Shown here one piece after another: positions 1 through 6,753 of a stretch of 12,395 nt of DNA. The DNA is from Oscillospiraceae bacterium (lineage in GTDB: Bacteria > Bacillota > Clostridia > UBA1381), in contig SVKH01000036.1 of assembly GCA_015068545.1 (NCBI GenBank), forward strand, positions 1-12,395, written 5' to 3'. The notes beneath the pieces are model-generated. The model ran no database searches, had not been told where the DNA came from, and was given only the letters and a program-made list of their open reading frames with translations. Position 1 is the stretch's first letter. Each line of letters opens with the position of its first letter. Both the position numbers and the translations under genes were made by a program.

Positions 1-143
1 CAACCAAAGCACAAAGCACTAAATCCAATTATCATAATCAGATAGAACCACAAGGTTCCAACTGTTGCGTCCTCATTCATTGCCAAAAATACAAAAGGCA
101 CACAGTATCCCAAAAGCAATATGAGTTTTTTTAAGTCTTTCAT
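1..143 (-). CDS. Small membrane protein, partial (C-terminus beyond window)
   Basis: Reading right to left from the ATG at 141–143, 47 codons are open up to the window edge, so the C-terminus is missing. The start is MKDLKKLILLLGYCVPFVFL: a short basic N-terminus and a hydrophobic segment at about residues 7–21, then an acidic turn (NEDATVG) and a second hydrophobic segment at about 31–46. This suggests a protein with at least two membrane spans. A good ribosome binding site (AAGGAGC, 151–157) lies 7 bases before the start. It is the last visible gene of the minus-strand cluster that includes the DUF975 protein, 29 bases after the stop of its neighbour. I do not recognise the family and infer no function. 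Confidence 0.6.
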   Translation of the reverse strand, partial: MKDLKKLILLLGYCVPFVFLAMNEDATVGTLWFYLIMIIGFSALCFG

Positions 144-172
144 TTCATCAGCTCCTTGCATTTAATATCAAT

Positions 173-370
173 TCACTTAATTTCCTCAAAGGTTTTTTTA
201 TTGTATCTCTTGATTTCTCTATGAAATATGGAATATCGTAACACAAACTCAATGTAATCCTTTTTTATTTTCCGCTTAACTTTTGGTTTTCCGTTTATAA
301 CATCGCAAACTTTTATTGGTGATGTGTTTTTACCTATAAGTTCAACTGTTCCATTGGATTTCTTTCTCAT
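173..370 (-). CDS. Small basic hypothetical protein (65 aa)
   Basis: A 65-residue protein rich in Lys and Arg, with no hydrophobic segment long enough to span a membrane. It is therefore probably cytosolic or a nucleic-acid or membrane-surface binder. The ATG at 368–370 is preceded by an AGAGGGAT-type ribosome binding site. It sits between two small membrane-protein genes on the same strand, 26 bases downstream of the 47-aa gene, so co-transcription is likely. I do not recognise a family. The sequence has a mixed, coding-like composition (for example KVKRKIKKDYIEFVLRYSIF), but its short length keeps confidence moderate. Confidence 0.5.
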   Translation of the reverse strand: MRKKSNGTVELIGKNTSPIKVCDVINGKPKVKRKIKKDYIEFVLRYSIFHREIKRYNKKTFEEIK

Positions 371-396
371 ATTTATCCCTCTTAACCTATTTGGGA

Positions 397-540
397 TTAG
401 TTGTCTTTTTTACTATCATCAATGATAGATACAACTAAACCAACAAGTCCGATTGCTAATGTCAGCAGTTCCATTCCTGAACTACATAACTGTAACAGAA
501 TCGCAAATAACAATATCGCTAAACCTTTAATTTTTTTCAT
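397..540 (-). CDS. 47-aa single-span membrane peptide
   Basis: The reading frame starts MKKIKGLAILLFAILLQLCS and ends in a short charged tail (DDSKKDN). A lysine-rich N-terminus is followed by a hydrophobic segment at about residues 7–19, and a second hydrophobic stretch runs at about 24–40. It could be two short spans or one span after a signal-like segment; the Cys is not in a convincing lipobox. The ribosome binding site is strong: the stop codon of the DUF975 gene (TAA, 553–555) runs straight into AAGGAGC (548–554), giving TAAGGAGC. Translation of this peptide is therefore probably coupled to the DUF975 gene. Function unknown. Confidence 0.6.
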   Translation of the reverse strand: MKKIKGLAILLFAILLQLCSSGMELLTLAIGLVGLVVSIIDDSKKDN

Positions 541-552
541 TGTATCAGCTCC

Positions 553-1314
553 TTAATTCATTTCAGGTATATCTTCTTCAGCAATATATTCTGTGCCGGA
601 AACCTCACGATAAAAAGCTGCAGTTGCGGCTTGCTTATATGGTGTGAGCCACAAATGACCTATACCAAAGGCAAGTGTTGCAAGAATATCCCAACCAATG
701 AAACTGAACTGTAAGCAGAATAATCTCCAACGATTTCCGTACATCATTGTTTTTGATTGTTCTATTGCTTCACTTGCGGTCAAATTCGGATTTTCAGCTA
801 ATATGTAGTCTGTCATAGCATAACTATATCCCGCAACAATGCCGGGTATAATGAAAAGCAAAGACCAAAGAAACATATATAATACGCTGAGTAATCTTGT
901 TGCAGCAGTTGTTTTCCAATGTGAGAAGTATTCAAACAGAGTTTCAAATGCAGATTCTTTCTTATCTACAAGATTAAGATTGAATTTTGCATATCCAACA
1001 CCAACGAAACTGCCTAATATAAAATATATAGCTGCTATAACAAGTGCTACAATGAATATAATGCCTAAACTTCCTATAATCCAAGCTCCGACTTCGGAAC
1101 TAATACCGCCGTTGGTTCCGGTGGAATAAATCGTCTGTCCGGCTAAATTGAAATTCATACTCACATTGTTACCGTCAATATTAACTTTGAATTCAGGTCC
1201 ACCGCTGCTCACACCACCGAGAATAGATGCAACAAGACCTACTGCTACGGCTATAAACCATTTATTTGTTAAAGCATTTCTTGCTATTCTTCTAAAATCT
1301 TCTGCAATCTTCAT
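553..1314 (-). CDS. DUF975 family integral membrane protein
   Basis: A 253-residue multi-span membrane protein. Hydrophobic segments lie at about residues 18–36, 77–108, 139–165 and 203–222. After the first span is a Gly/Asn-rich, probably extracytoplasmic stretch (about 38–75). The family hallmark is the region around 175–210: a NPNLTASEAIEQSK motif, then MMYGNRWRLF and an FIGW turn, ending with TPYKQAATAAFYREV. DUF975 proteins are common in Firmicutes and their biochemical role is not established. The start at 1312–1314 is supported by AAAGGAG nine bases upstream. It heads a run of small genes read leftwards, and its stop codon overlaps the next gene's ribosome binding site. Confidence 0.85.
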   Translation of the reverse strand: MKIAEDFRRIARNALTNKWFIAVAVGLVASILGGVSSGGPEFKVNIDGNNVSMNFNLAGQTIYSTGTNGGISSEVGAWIIGSLGIIFIVALVIAAIYFILGSFVGVGYAKFNLNLVDKKESAFETLFEYFSHWKTTAATRLLSVLYMFLWSLLFIIPGIVAGYSYAMTDYILAENPNLTASEAIEQSKTMMYGNRWRLFCLQFSFIGWDILATLAFGIGHLWLTPYKQAATAAFYREVSGTEYIAEEDIPEMN

Positions 1315-1345
1315 ACTATCAACTCCTTTTTCAAATTGGAATTTG

Positions 1346-1368
1346 CAGCTCTGTCAAACAGAAAGCTG
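1346..1368. other. Imperfect hairpin upstream of the DUF975 gene
   Basis: CAGCT and CTGT pair with ACAG and AGCTG around a 3-base loop, with two unpaired A on one side. It lies between the stop of the 72-aa gene and the ribosome binding site of the DUF975 gene. There is no T-run behind it on either strand, so it is not a plain terminator. It could be an operator or an RNA processing site in the leader. Confidence 0.3.
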
Positions 1369-1381
1369 ATATACAATCATT

Positions 1382-1600
1382 CTATCGTTTATACGAAGCA
1401 ATAATTTCTTTGCTATCTGCAATTTTATAATCAAGTACACCTAAGTTACCAATCAAATCAAATGTCATATCTGCATTAACTTGCAGTTCATCTTTAAGCT
1501 CGGATGCAGACGGCTCAACTTTTAGGAAAACCGTTAATTCATAAGGCTCTGTTTCAGACTGTATCTCTATACTGTCATAGCGTGATGATATTAAAATCAT
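1382..1600 (-). CDS. Small acidic hypothetical protein (72 aa)
   Basis: An open frame of 72 residues starting MILISSRYDSIEIQSE and ending DSKEIIASYKR. It is rich in Glu, Asp and Ser and has no membrane span. The composition and the regular hydrophobic spacing look like a real folded protein, but I do not recognise a family. The start could be the GTG at 1601–1603 or the ATG at 1598–1600. AGGAAA at 1606–1611 is better spaced for the ATG. Both starts lie inside a perfect 11-bp hairpin. It is read toward the DUF975 gene and may be its upstream partner. It could also be the tail of a broken longer gene, because the same frame stays open upstream of an in-frame TAG. Confidence 0.45.
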   Translation of the reverse strand: MILISSRYDSIEIQSETEPYELTVFLKVEPSASELKDELQVNADMTFDLIGNLGVLDYKIADSKEIIASYKR

Positions 1601-1606
1601 CACGCT
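1579..1606. other. Perfect 11-bp hairpin over the start of the 72-aa gene
   Basis: AGCGTGATGAT (1579–1589) is the exact inverse complement of ATCATCACGCT (1596–1606), with a 6-base loop. On the plus strand it is followed by a loose T-rich stretch (TTCCTATTTT), so it could act as a weak terminator for plus-strand transcription. On the minus strand it would bury the GTG/ATG start codons of the 72-aa gene. Confidence 0.45.
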
Positions 1607-1609
1607 TTC

Positions 1610-1711
1610 CTATTTTAATCCATAGAAGATTGAGTCAAAATCCGTACATAGTATTTCCTTTATTAAGACAATTTCGTCAGAGTACAAATGCCTTTGTCCA
1701 ACCTCTATTTT
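1610..1711 (-). pseudogene. Possible gene remnant in frame with the 72-aa ORF
   Basis: On the minus strand, 33 codons are open between a TGA at 1712–1714 and a TAG at 1610–1612. The peptide contains GQRHLYSDEIVLIKEI and DFDSIFYGLK. It has a coding-like composition but no ATG, GTG or well-placed start codon. The frame is the same as that of the 72-aa gene that begins a few bases later, so a single stop codon separates the two. This suggests either a decayed longer gene or chance. The alternative ATG at 1713–1715 opens only a 12-codon peptide. Confidence 0.25.
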
Positions 1712-1732
1712 TCATCCACCCTAAATATAGTG

Positions 1733-1770
1733 GAGCTGTAGCAAAATTATTTTGCTACAGCTCACTTTTT
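1733..1770 (+). terminator. Strong 14-bp hairpin with T-run, overlapping the RluA-type gene stop
   Basis: GAGCTGTAGCAAAA (1733–1746) pairs perfectly with TTTTGCTACAGCTC (1750–1763) around TTA. On the plus strand it is followed by ACTTTTTGATTTTC, the better orientation for an intrinsic terminator. On the minus strand it sits exactly at the end of the pseudouridine synthase gene (its TGA is 1762–1764) but is followed only by CACTATATTT. It probably ends minus-strand transcription, acting in both directions because of its A- and T-rich base. Confidence 0.6.
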
Positions 1771-2658
1771 GATTTTCTCTAAGTTCATATCTCTGGGAAT
1801 TGGTGCAGATATTTCCATTTTTTCGCCTGTAATCGGGTGAGAAAAGACTGTTTTTGCACAATGCAGACGAATCCTTTCGTTTTCCACGTCATTTCCGTAT
1901 AAAAAGTCTGCAAAAATCGGTGTTCCGATGTGCGATAAATGCAATCTTAGCTGGTGAGTTCTGCCTGTTTTAGGTGACAGGCGAACTAATGAGTAGCCTG
2001 AGGATTTTTCTACAACTTCGTAGTCAGAAATGGCGGTTTTTCCCTTTTCGTCTATGCATCTTTTTATTATTCCTTCCTTTTCCCGATGAATCGGCGCATC
2101 AATTCTGCCCTTTTCAGGATAAGGAATCCCTACGCAAACTGCAACATATTCCTTTATAAATTCTCCGGATTGGAGCTGACGGGATAGCCTGTTTGCCGCA
2201 ATGGCGTTTTTCGCTATAATAACCACGCCGGAGGAGTCCCTATCAAGTCGTGTGACTGCGCGGAAAGTAAAGGGTGTTCCCATATAGTAATTCATTACAG
2301 CATTGGCGAGGGTGCCGCGGTAGTGATAAATTGAAGGATGAGTAGGCATATCCCCGGGTTTGTTAACTGCAAGAATATCCTCGTCTTCAAAAAGAATGTC
2401 AAGAGGAACAGGATCGGGCAAAATATTTTCCGAACCTTCCTCGAAAAGCGTAATTTTCAGCAAGTCGCCATCCTTGAGTACCTTGGTTACAAATTCCTTT
2501 GTGCCGTTTACCGTTATTCCGTCACCTTTTTTCAGTTGTGTAATCATATGCTCGGATAATCCAAAATGAATTTTCAGCACAGTTTTTATGGTCTTGCCGG
2601 AAAACTCTTCATTTATTTTAAGTTCAAAATTTCTGAAAATTGCTATCACCTCATTCAC
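1762..2658 (-). CDS. RluA-family 23S rRNA/tRNA pseudouridine synthase
   Basis: Converts specific uridines in structured RNA to pseudouridine. An S4-like RNA-binding part spans about residues 10–75, and the synthase domain runs from about 85 to 285. The catalytic motif is RLDRDSSGVV (137–146), with Asp139 as the expected nucleophile. Other family marks are AVNKPGDMPTHPS (97–109) and SPKTGRTHQLRLHLSHIG (228–245). The 298-residue length is usual for RluA/RluD-type enzymes; the exact target cannot be told from sequence. The coordinates use the GTG at 2656–2658, but no ribosome binding site precedes it. A near-perfect one (GAGGTGAT, 2645–2652) instead points to an ATT start at 2638–2640, which gives the more typical N-terminus FRNFELKINEE. 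A TATAAT (minus strand, 2664–2669) lies just upstream, without a clear -35. Confidence 0.93.
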   Translation of the reverse strand: MNEVIAIFRNFELKINEEFSGKTIKTVLKIHFGLSEHMITQLKKGDGITVNGTKEFVTKVLKDGDLLKITLFEEGSENILPDPVPLDILFEDEDILAVNKPGDMPTHPSIYHYRGTLANAVMNYYMGTPFTFRAVTRLDRDSSGVVIIAKNAIAANRLSRQLQSGEFIKEYVAVCVGIPYPEKGRIDAPIHREKEGIIKRCIDEKGKTAISDYEVVEKSSGYSLVRLSPKTGRTHQLRLHLSHIGTPIFADFLYGNDVENERIRLHCAKTVFSHPITGEKMEISAPIPRDMNLEKIKK

Positions 2659-2787
2659 CGTAAATTATAGGCATAGACAGCAGATTTTTATGTAGGTTAC
2701 TGTGTAATAGGCAATGTATTTTGTCGCTGTAATCCTGGGCAGATAGACAGTAATTCTGCTCTGGTTTATAAATTTAAAATGGGATAA

Positions 2788-4377
2788 TCAGCCTTGATCT
2801 CTCAAGGAAACAATCAGTCTGGCAGCATCCTGCTTGGAGATGGTGTAATTATCGTCAAATTTAAAGTCAAGCGGGATTTCCAACTTTTCCAAAATTTTGT
2901 TTGCCATAAGCACTGTTATAGGCTCGTTTGGCATGAACATATTATCTGCCGAAGATATTATACCCATGCTGCGGAAGGTGCCGACAGCTTCGTAGTAGAG
3001 GTCTTCCTTGGAAACATCGGCAAAGTTATCGGAAAAATCTTCCTTCAGATTAAGAAGATTGGCAAGAATCTGTACAAACTCGTACCGAGGAACCTTTGAA
3101 AATCTGTTGTATAAATTAAGATTTACATAAGTATCTATCCAGTTAAGCTGTGACTGCGCGGTATAATCCTCGCTTATGCTACCTGTGGTAAGGTGGCTGA
3201 TTGGCAAAAGATTATGGCAGGAAACATTGTAGTACTGCTTTGGCTGCTGAATGGCAAAGCTGCGGCTGCCTATGGAAAAATCCGTTTCAAAAGCCGAATA
3301 AATGTCAATGTTCTCGTCGTTATATATCAAAATTTGGGAAATTCCGTCACCCAAAAGATCGCAGGAGGCTATGTTGCCAAAGGTAGGCAGCGTGTAAATA
3401 CTTCTCATATCGGTATCGTAAACCGTAGTGTTTACGTCCTCTTTTTTGTGCCCTGCTATGTAGGTTTTGCCGGAACCGTCAAAGTTATTTACCAGTGTAG
3501 GAAGATAGATGGTTTCGTTCTTTTTAAACTGGAACTCTCCCTTTAAATTAAATATAGATAAATCATCAAAAAGAAGCAAATCCTTGTCTGCAATGCCGGA
3601 ACGAAAATGTCCTGAGGTAACCTTGTCAGCTTTTTTGAACAGCGTAAATAAAAGCTCACCGGAAGATGTATAAACTTCCATTCGTGGTCCGCATATTATA
3701 ACCGAGGTTTCGCCGTTGTCGTATAAGTCATCTGCGTACACCGACTCGGCACAAGCCGGCATATGAACCTTCCATAAAAGTTCACCGGAGCCTGAGAGTA
3801 CATTGTAACCTGCAATGATTTCGTCTTTTCCGTCACCGTTTATATCCCAAGCGATAGGCGTATTGCCAAGGTTGCCGGAAAAAGTCCAGAGTATATTCAG
3901 ATTTGCGTCATATGCCCACATCTGGCTATACTTGTTTTTTATAATGATATTTTGTGGATAGCCTTTTCCTTCCAGATCGGCAATAACTATGCAATCGCAG
4001 GCGTGTTTTGACGGAAGCGGAACTTTTTTCTTTATTTCCGAAGTTTTTCCGTCTGCTACGCAAAGTTCATCGTTTATAATGAATATAAATTCATTTTTGC
4101 CATCATTATCAATGTCAAATACTTGCGCAGGCAAGTCTCCGCGATACGGCGTGGACTGTGTTTCGGCATCGCCTATCTGCCATATAAGGTTTCCATCCAC
4201 GTCATAGGCGGTGGCAGACGCAATCTGACGTGAAAAGTATCTCTCATCCAAAGCAGGCGATGGCTTTACCAAGATAAATTCCATCCTTCCATCACCGTCA
4301 ATATCGCCAAAACGGATGTGACAATGCTTGCCGGCTTGGCTTATATTAAAACTCTTTTTAAATTCTATGCTGTTCAT
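2788..4377 (-). CDS. FG-GAP/VCBS-type beta-propeller protein with C-terminal SLH-like region
   Basis: A 529-residue protein. Repeated calcium-binding-type loops recur at DIDGDG (25–30), DIDNDG (88–93), DLEGKG (134–139), DINGDG (178–183), NFDGSG (298–303) and DLLGDG (340–345). They alternate with YDVDGNLIW- and SGELLW-type strands, as in FG-GAP/VCBS propellers. Residues about 428–500 resemble an S-layer-homology repeat (RYEFVQILANLL, FADVSKEDLYYEAV, MGII, FMPNEPIT), with a partial second one at 507–526. Such proteins are normally exported, yet the start MNSIEFKKSFNISQ shows no signal peptide, and an in-frame TAA upstream leaves no room for an extension. The ribosome binding site is weak (GATGGA). 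A sigma-A-like promoter lies at 4422–4450. The substrate or partner is unknown; rhamnogalacturonan lyases also carry such propellers, but I see no support for enzyme activity. Confidence 0.7.
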   Translation of the reverse strand: MNSIEFKKSFNISQAGKHCHIRFGDIDGDGRMEFILVKPSPALDERYFSRQIASATAYDVDGNLIWQIGDAETQSTPYRGDLPAQVFDIDNDGKNEFIFIINDELCVADGKTSEIKKKVPLPSKHACDCIVIADLEGKGYPQNIIIKNKYSQMWAYDANLNILWTFSGNLGNTPIAWDINGDGKDEIIAGYNVLSGSGELLWKVHMPACAESVYADDLYDNGETSVIICGPRMEVYTSSGELLFTLFKKADKVTSGHFRSGIADKDLLLFDDLSIFNLKGEFQFKKNETIYLPTLVNNFDGSGKTYIAGHKKEDVNTTVYDTDMRSIYTLPTFGNIASCDLLGDGISQILIYNDENIDIYSAFETDFSIGSRSFAIQQPKQYYNVSCHNLLPISHLTTGSISEDYTAQSQLNWIDTYVNLNLYNRFSKVPRYEFVQILANLLNLKEDFSDNFADVSKEDLYYEAVGTFRSMGIISSADNMFMPNEPITVLMANKILEKLEIPLDFKFDDNYTISKQDAARLIVSLRDQG

Positions 4378-4400
4378 AATTTTCCATCTTTCATCACGAG

Positions 4401-4429
4401 TTTACCAGTAATATTGCAATAAGTATAAC
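4401..4429 (+). promoter_or_regulatory. Candidate sigma-A promoter for ylmC/ymxH
   Basis: TTTACC (4401–4406), a 17-base spacer and TATAAC (4424–4429). A second -10-like TATAAT lies at 4433–4438, with only a poor -35. The first -10 shares bases with the -10 of the divergent promoter. Confidence 0.4.
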
Positions 4430-4450
4430 ATATATAATCGTAAAATGCAA
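4422..4450 (-). promoter_or_regulatory. Sigma-A-type promoter for the propeller gene
   Basis: Minus strand TTGCAT (4445–4450), a 17-base spacer and TATACT (4422–4427). It is 45 bases upstream of the propeller gene start and overlaps the opposing promoter. Confidence 0.6.
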
Positions 4451-4506
4451 ATTTCACATCAAAATTTAACATAAAATTAAAATATAGAAAAGGAGGATAA
4501 CAGTTC

Positions 4507-4746
4507 ATGAAAAATTTTGATCTTCGGCAAAAAAAAGTGATAGATGCAGATACAGCGGAGGTGATAGGTTACATACAGAATATGGATATAGATTTCGATT
4601 CGGGAACGATACAGTCGGTGACGGTACCAAAAAGAGGAATGTTAGGGATTTTCGGTATGGGAAAAAGCGTTACGGTGCCATGGGAACGTGTTCTGGCAAT
4701 GGGCAGTGAATATGTGATAGTAAAAACGCGGCCCGATATAAAATAA
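4507..4746 (+). CDS. YlmC/YmxH family PRC-barrel protein
   Basis: A 79-residue protein of the YlmC/YmxH type, a single PRC-barrel domain. The opening LRQKKVIDADTAEVIGYIQN and the GTIQSVTVP strand are typical, as is the later SVTVPWERVLAMGSEYVIV. The family is widespread in sporulating Firmicutes and often annotated as sporulation-related. Its precise role is not settled; PRC-barrels generally act as small adaptor or RNA-processing-linked domains. The start is fixed by a strong AGGAGG at 4491–4496. It is followed after 64 bases by nrdR and then mnmE, on the same strand, although nrdR also has its own promoter. Confidence 0.88.
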   Translation: MKNFDLRQKKVIDADTAEVIGYIQNMDIDFDSGTIQSVTVPKRGMLGIFGMGKSVTVPWERVLAMGSEYVIVKTRPDIK

Positions 4747-4747
4747 C

Positions 4748-4776
4748 TTGCAAAATACGAAATTTTGATGTATAAT
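4748..4776 (+). promoter_or_regulatory. Sigma-A promoter for nrdR–mnmE
   Basis: TTGCAA (4748–4753), a 17-base spacer and a perfect TATAAT (4771–4776), directly after the ylmC/ymxH stop codon. I did not find a convincing pair of NrdR boxes around it. Confidence 0.65.
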
Positions 4777-4810
4777 TATTGTATATTTATGTAAAACGGA
4801 GGAAGGACTT

Positions 4811-5266
4811 ATGAAATGTCCATTTTGCGGATTTTCCGAAAGCAAAGTTATTGATTCAAGACCAACAGAGGACGGTAACGCTATAAGACGCAGAAGAGAA
4901 TGTTTAAAATGTCAAAAGCGTGTTACCACCTACGAAAAACTGGAGACAATTTCTCTTGTGGTAATAAAGCAGGATAATTCACGTCAGGCATATGACAGGG
5001 AGAAGATTATCCGTGGGCTTATCAGAGCTTGCGAAAAGAGACCTATTACATACGCCCAGATGGAGGCGCTTGCAGATGATATCGAAAGCGAGCTATACCA
5101 AGCTATGACAAAGGAGGTAAGCTCCACAGAGATTGGCGAAAAGGTGATGAACAGGCTAAAGAGTCTGGACGAAGTTGCCTATGTTCGGTTTGCTTCGGTA
5201 CACAAGCACTTTTCCGATATAAATTCATTTATGAGTGCACTTCAGGAACTTTTAGAGGAAAAATAA
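4811..5266 (+). CDS. nrdR: Transcriptional repressor NrdR
   Basis: A 151-residue NrdR, the ATP/dATP-sensing zinc-ribbon repressor of ribonucleotide reductase genes. The N-terminal zinc ribbon is complete: CPFC (Cys3, Cys6) and CLKC (Cys31, Cys34), with the conserved VIDSRPTEDGNAIRRRREC between them. Next is the ATP-cone domain (about residues 48–138), starting VVIKQDNSRQAYDREKI and including EVAYVRFASVHKHF near the end. Length and order match the family. The ribosome binding site is GGAGGA, and a consensus promoter lies at 4748–4776. Only one base separates its stop from mnmE, so the two are co-transcribed. No reductase gene is in the window, so its targets are elsewhere. Confidence 0.97.
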   Translation: MKCPFCGFSESKVIDSRPTEDGNAIRRRRECLKCQKRVTTYEKLETISLVVIKQDNSRQAYDREKIIRGLIRACEKRPITYAQMEALADDIESELYQAMTKEVSSTEIGEKVMNRLKSLDEVAYVRFASVHKHFSDINSFMSALQELLEEK

Positions 5267-5267
5267 T

Positions 5268-6626
5268 ATGACAGACAGAACAATAGCGGCGGTCGCGACT
5301 CCAAGAGGTGTTGGCGGAATCGCTGTAATTCGCGTCAGCGGAGACCGTGCGGTAGAAATATGTGACAAGATTTTTAGTGGCAGGACTTCGCTGAAATCGG
5401 CGGCAAGCCATAGTGTTTCCTACGGTCATATCGTAGACGAACATGGAGAGAGAATAGACGAGGTTTTGGTTACGGTTATGCTTGCGCCAAGGACATACAC
5501 ACGAGAAGATGTGGTGGAAATCAGCACCCATGGCGGTATTTCTGCGCAGGAGCAGGTTTTGCATGCCTTGATTCGGGCAGGAGCTTATCCGGCACAGCCG
5601 GGAGAATTTACCAAGCGAGCGTTTTTAAACGGCAGAATAGATTTGTCTCAGGCGGAAGGCGTTATAGACATCATCAATGCGAAAACAGCTCTTTCGCAGA
5701 AAAATGCCTTGTCTCAGGCGGAAGGAAAGCTATCGGTTAAGATAAACGAAATAAGGCAGGCTCTTGTACATCTTGCGGCACGAATGCAGGTTGCGATAGA
5801 TTATCCGGATGAAGATCTGGAGGATATTACAATCGGCGGAATAGGCGAGGAACTAAGCACCCAGCTTTGCAAGGTGGAAAAACTTCTTGCCACTTCTCAA
5901 AGCGGAAAGGTGCTAAAGGACGGTATAAAGACCGCCATTATAGGCAAGCCCAACGTGGGTAAATCTTCTCTTTTAAATTGTCTTGCAGGAGAAGAAAGGG
6001 CGATAGTTACCGATATTGCCGGAACTACAAGAGATATAATAGAAGAGTTTGTTAACCTGTCAGGTGTGCCGCTAAGGCTACTGGATACCGCAGGCATACG
6101 GGAAACAGGGGATGCTGTGGAAAAGATAGGTGTAGAAAGATCAAAAAGAGCAGTAGATGAAGCGGATTTGATTATCCTTGTATGCGATACTACCCGAAAA
6201 ATTGATGAGGAAGACCGGGTTCTCCTTGATATGACCGCGGATAAAAAGAGGATAGTAATTGCGAATAAAACCGACATAGAGCCGGTGGATGCGGACAATG
6301 AAATTTTTCAGAATGCAGTGAAAATTTCGGCAAAAACCGGTGAAGGTGTGGATGAGCTTGCTCGCGTAATAAAGGATATGTACAGCATAGGCGAAATAGG
6401 TCAAAATGATCAGGTTCTGCTTACCAATATGCGTCATGTAGCGGCGCTTGGGCAGTGCAGGGATGCTCTCATAAGAGGACGTCAGGCTGTAAATGACGGG
6501 CTGCCTCAGGACCTTGCTGCTCTTGATATATACGAGGGTATAAACTTCCTTGGGGAAATTACGGGAGATACTGTTTCGGAGGATATTGTCAGCGAAATTT
6601 TCCATAATTTCTGCGTAGGAAAGTGA
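5268..6626 (+). CDS. mnmE: tRNA uridine-5-carboxymethylaminomethyl(34) synthesis GTPase MnmE
   Basis: A 452-residue complete MnmE, which with MnmG modifies the wobble uridine of several tRNAs. The N-terminal formyl-THF-binding domain (1–118) starts with the typical DRTIAAVATPRGVGGIAVIR. The helical domain follows. The inserted G domain shows GKPNVGKS (226–233, P-loop), GTTRD (252–256), DTAG (273–276), NKTD (333–336) and SAK (354–356). The protein ends in FCVGK, carrying the conserved Cys449 of the C-terminal C-x-G-K motif. It starts one base after the nrdR stop, with AGAGGA as ribosome binding site. mnmG is often a neighbour in other genomes but is not in this window. No hairpin terminator is visible after its stop. 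Confidence 0.98.
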   Translation: MTDRTIAAVATPRGVGGIAVIRVSGDRAVEICDKIFSGRTSLKSAASHSVSYGHIVDEHGERIDEVLVTVMLAPRTYTREDVVEISTHGGISAQEQVLHALIRAGAYPAQPGEFTKRAFLNGRIDLSQAEGVIDIINAKTALSQKNALSQAEGKLSVKINEIRQALVHLAARMQVAIDYPDEDLEDITIGGIGEELSTQLCKVEKLLATSQSGKVLKDGIKTAIIGKPNVGKSSLLNCLAGEERAIVTDIAGTTRDIIEEFVNLSGVPLRLLDTAGIRETGDAVEKIGVERSKRAVDEADLIILVCDTTRKIDEEDRVLLDMTADKKRIVIANKTDIEPVDADNEIFQNAVKISAKTGEGVDELARVIKDMYSIGEIGQNDQVLLTNMRHVAALGQCRDALIRGRQAVNDGLPQDLAALDIYEGINFLGEITGDTVSEDIVSEIFHNFCVGK

Positions 6627-6685
6627 TGTTTTGTTGTATATTTATGCGTTTTTTTCCAAAGAGGGTATAATTTTTTAGAAAATGC

Positions 6686-6714
6686 TTGAATAAATATAGA
6701 CTTTGTGATAGAAT
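6686..6714 (+). promoter_or_regulatory. Sigma-A promoter with extended -10 for the ABC transporter operon
   Basis: TTGAAT (6686–6691), a 17-base spacer and TAGAAT (6709–6714), preceded by an extended-10 TGA (6706–6708). It lies 40 bases before the binding-protein start, which has a GGGAGGA ribosome binding site. Confidence 0.65.
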
Positions 6715-6753
6715 GTACAGGATAATTAAGATTACATAGGGAGGATATTTACT

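Noticed and set aside
5897..6605. Long minus-strand open frames within mnmE.
   Set aside because: They are antisense shadows of a fully conserved MnmE gene and show no features of real proteins.
4811..6626. mnmE linked to nrdR rather than mnmG as a possible oddity.
   Set aside because: Gene order around mnmE varies in Firmicutes and nothing in either protein is unusual, so this is ordinary.
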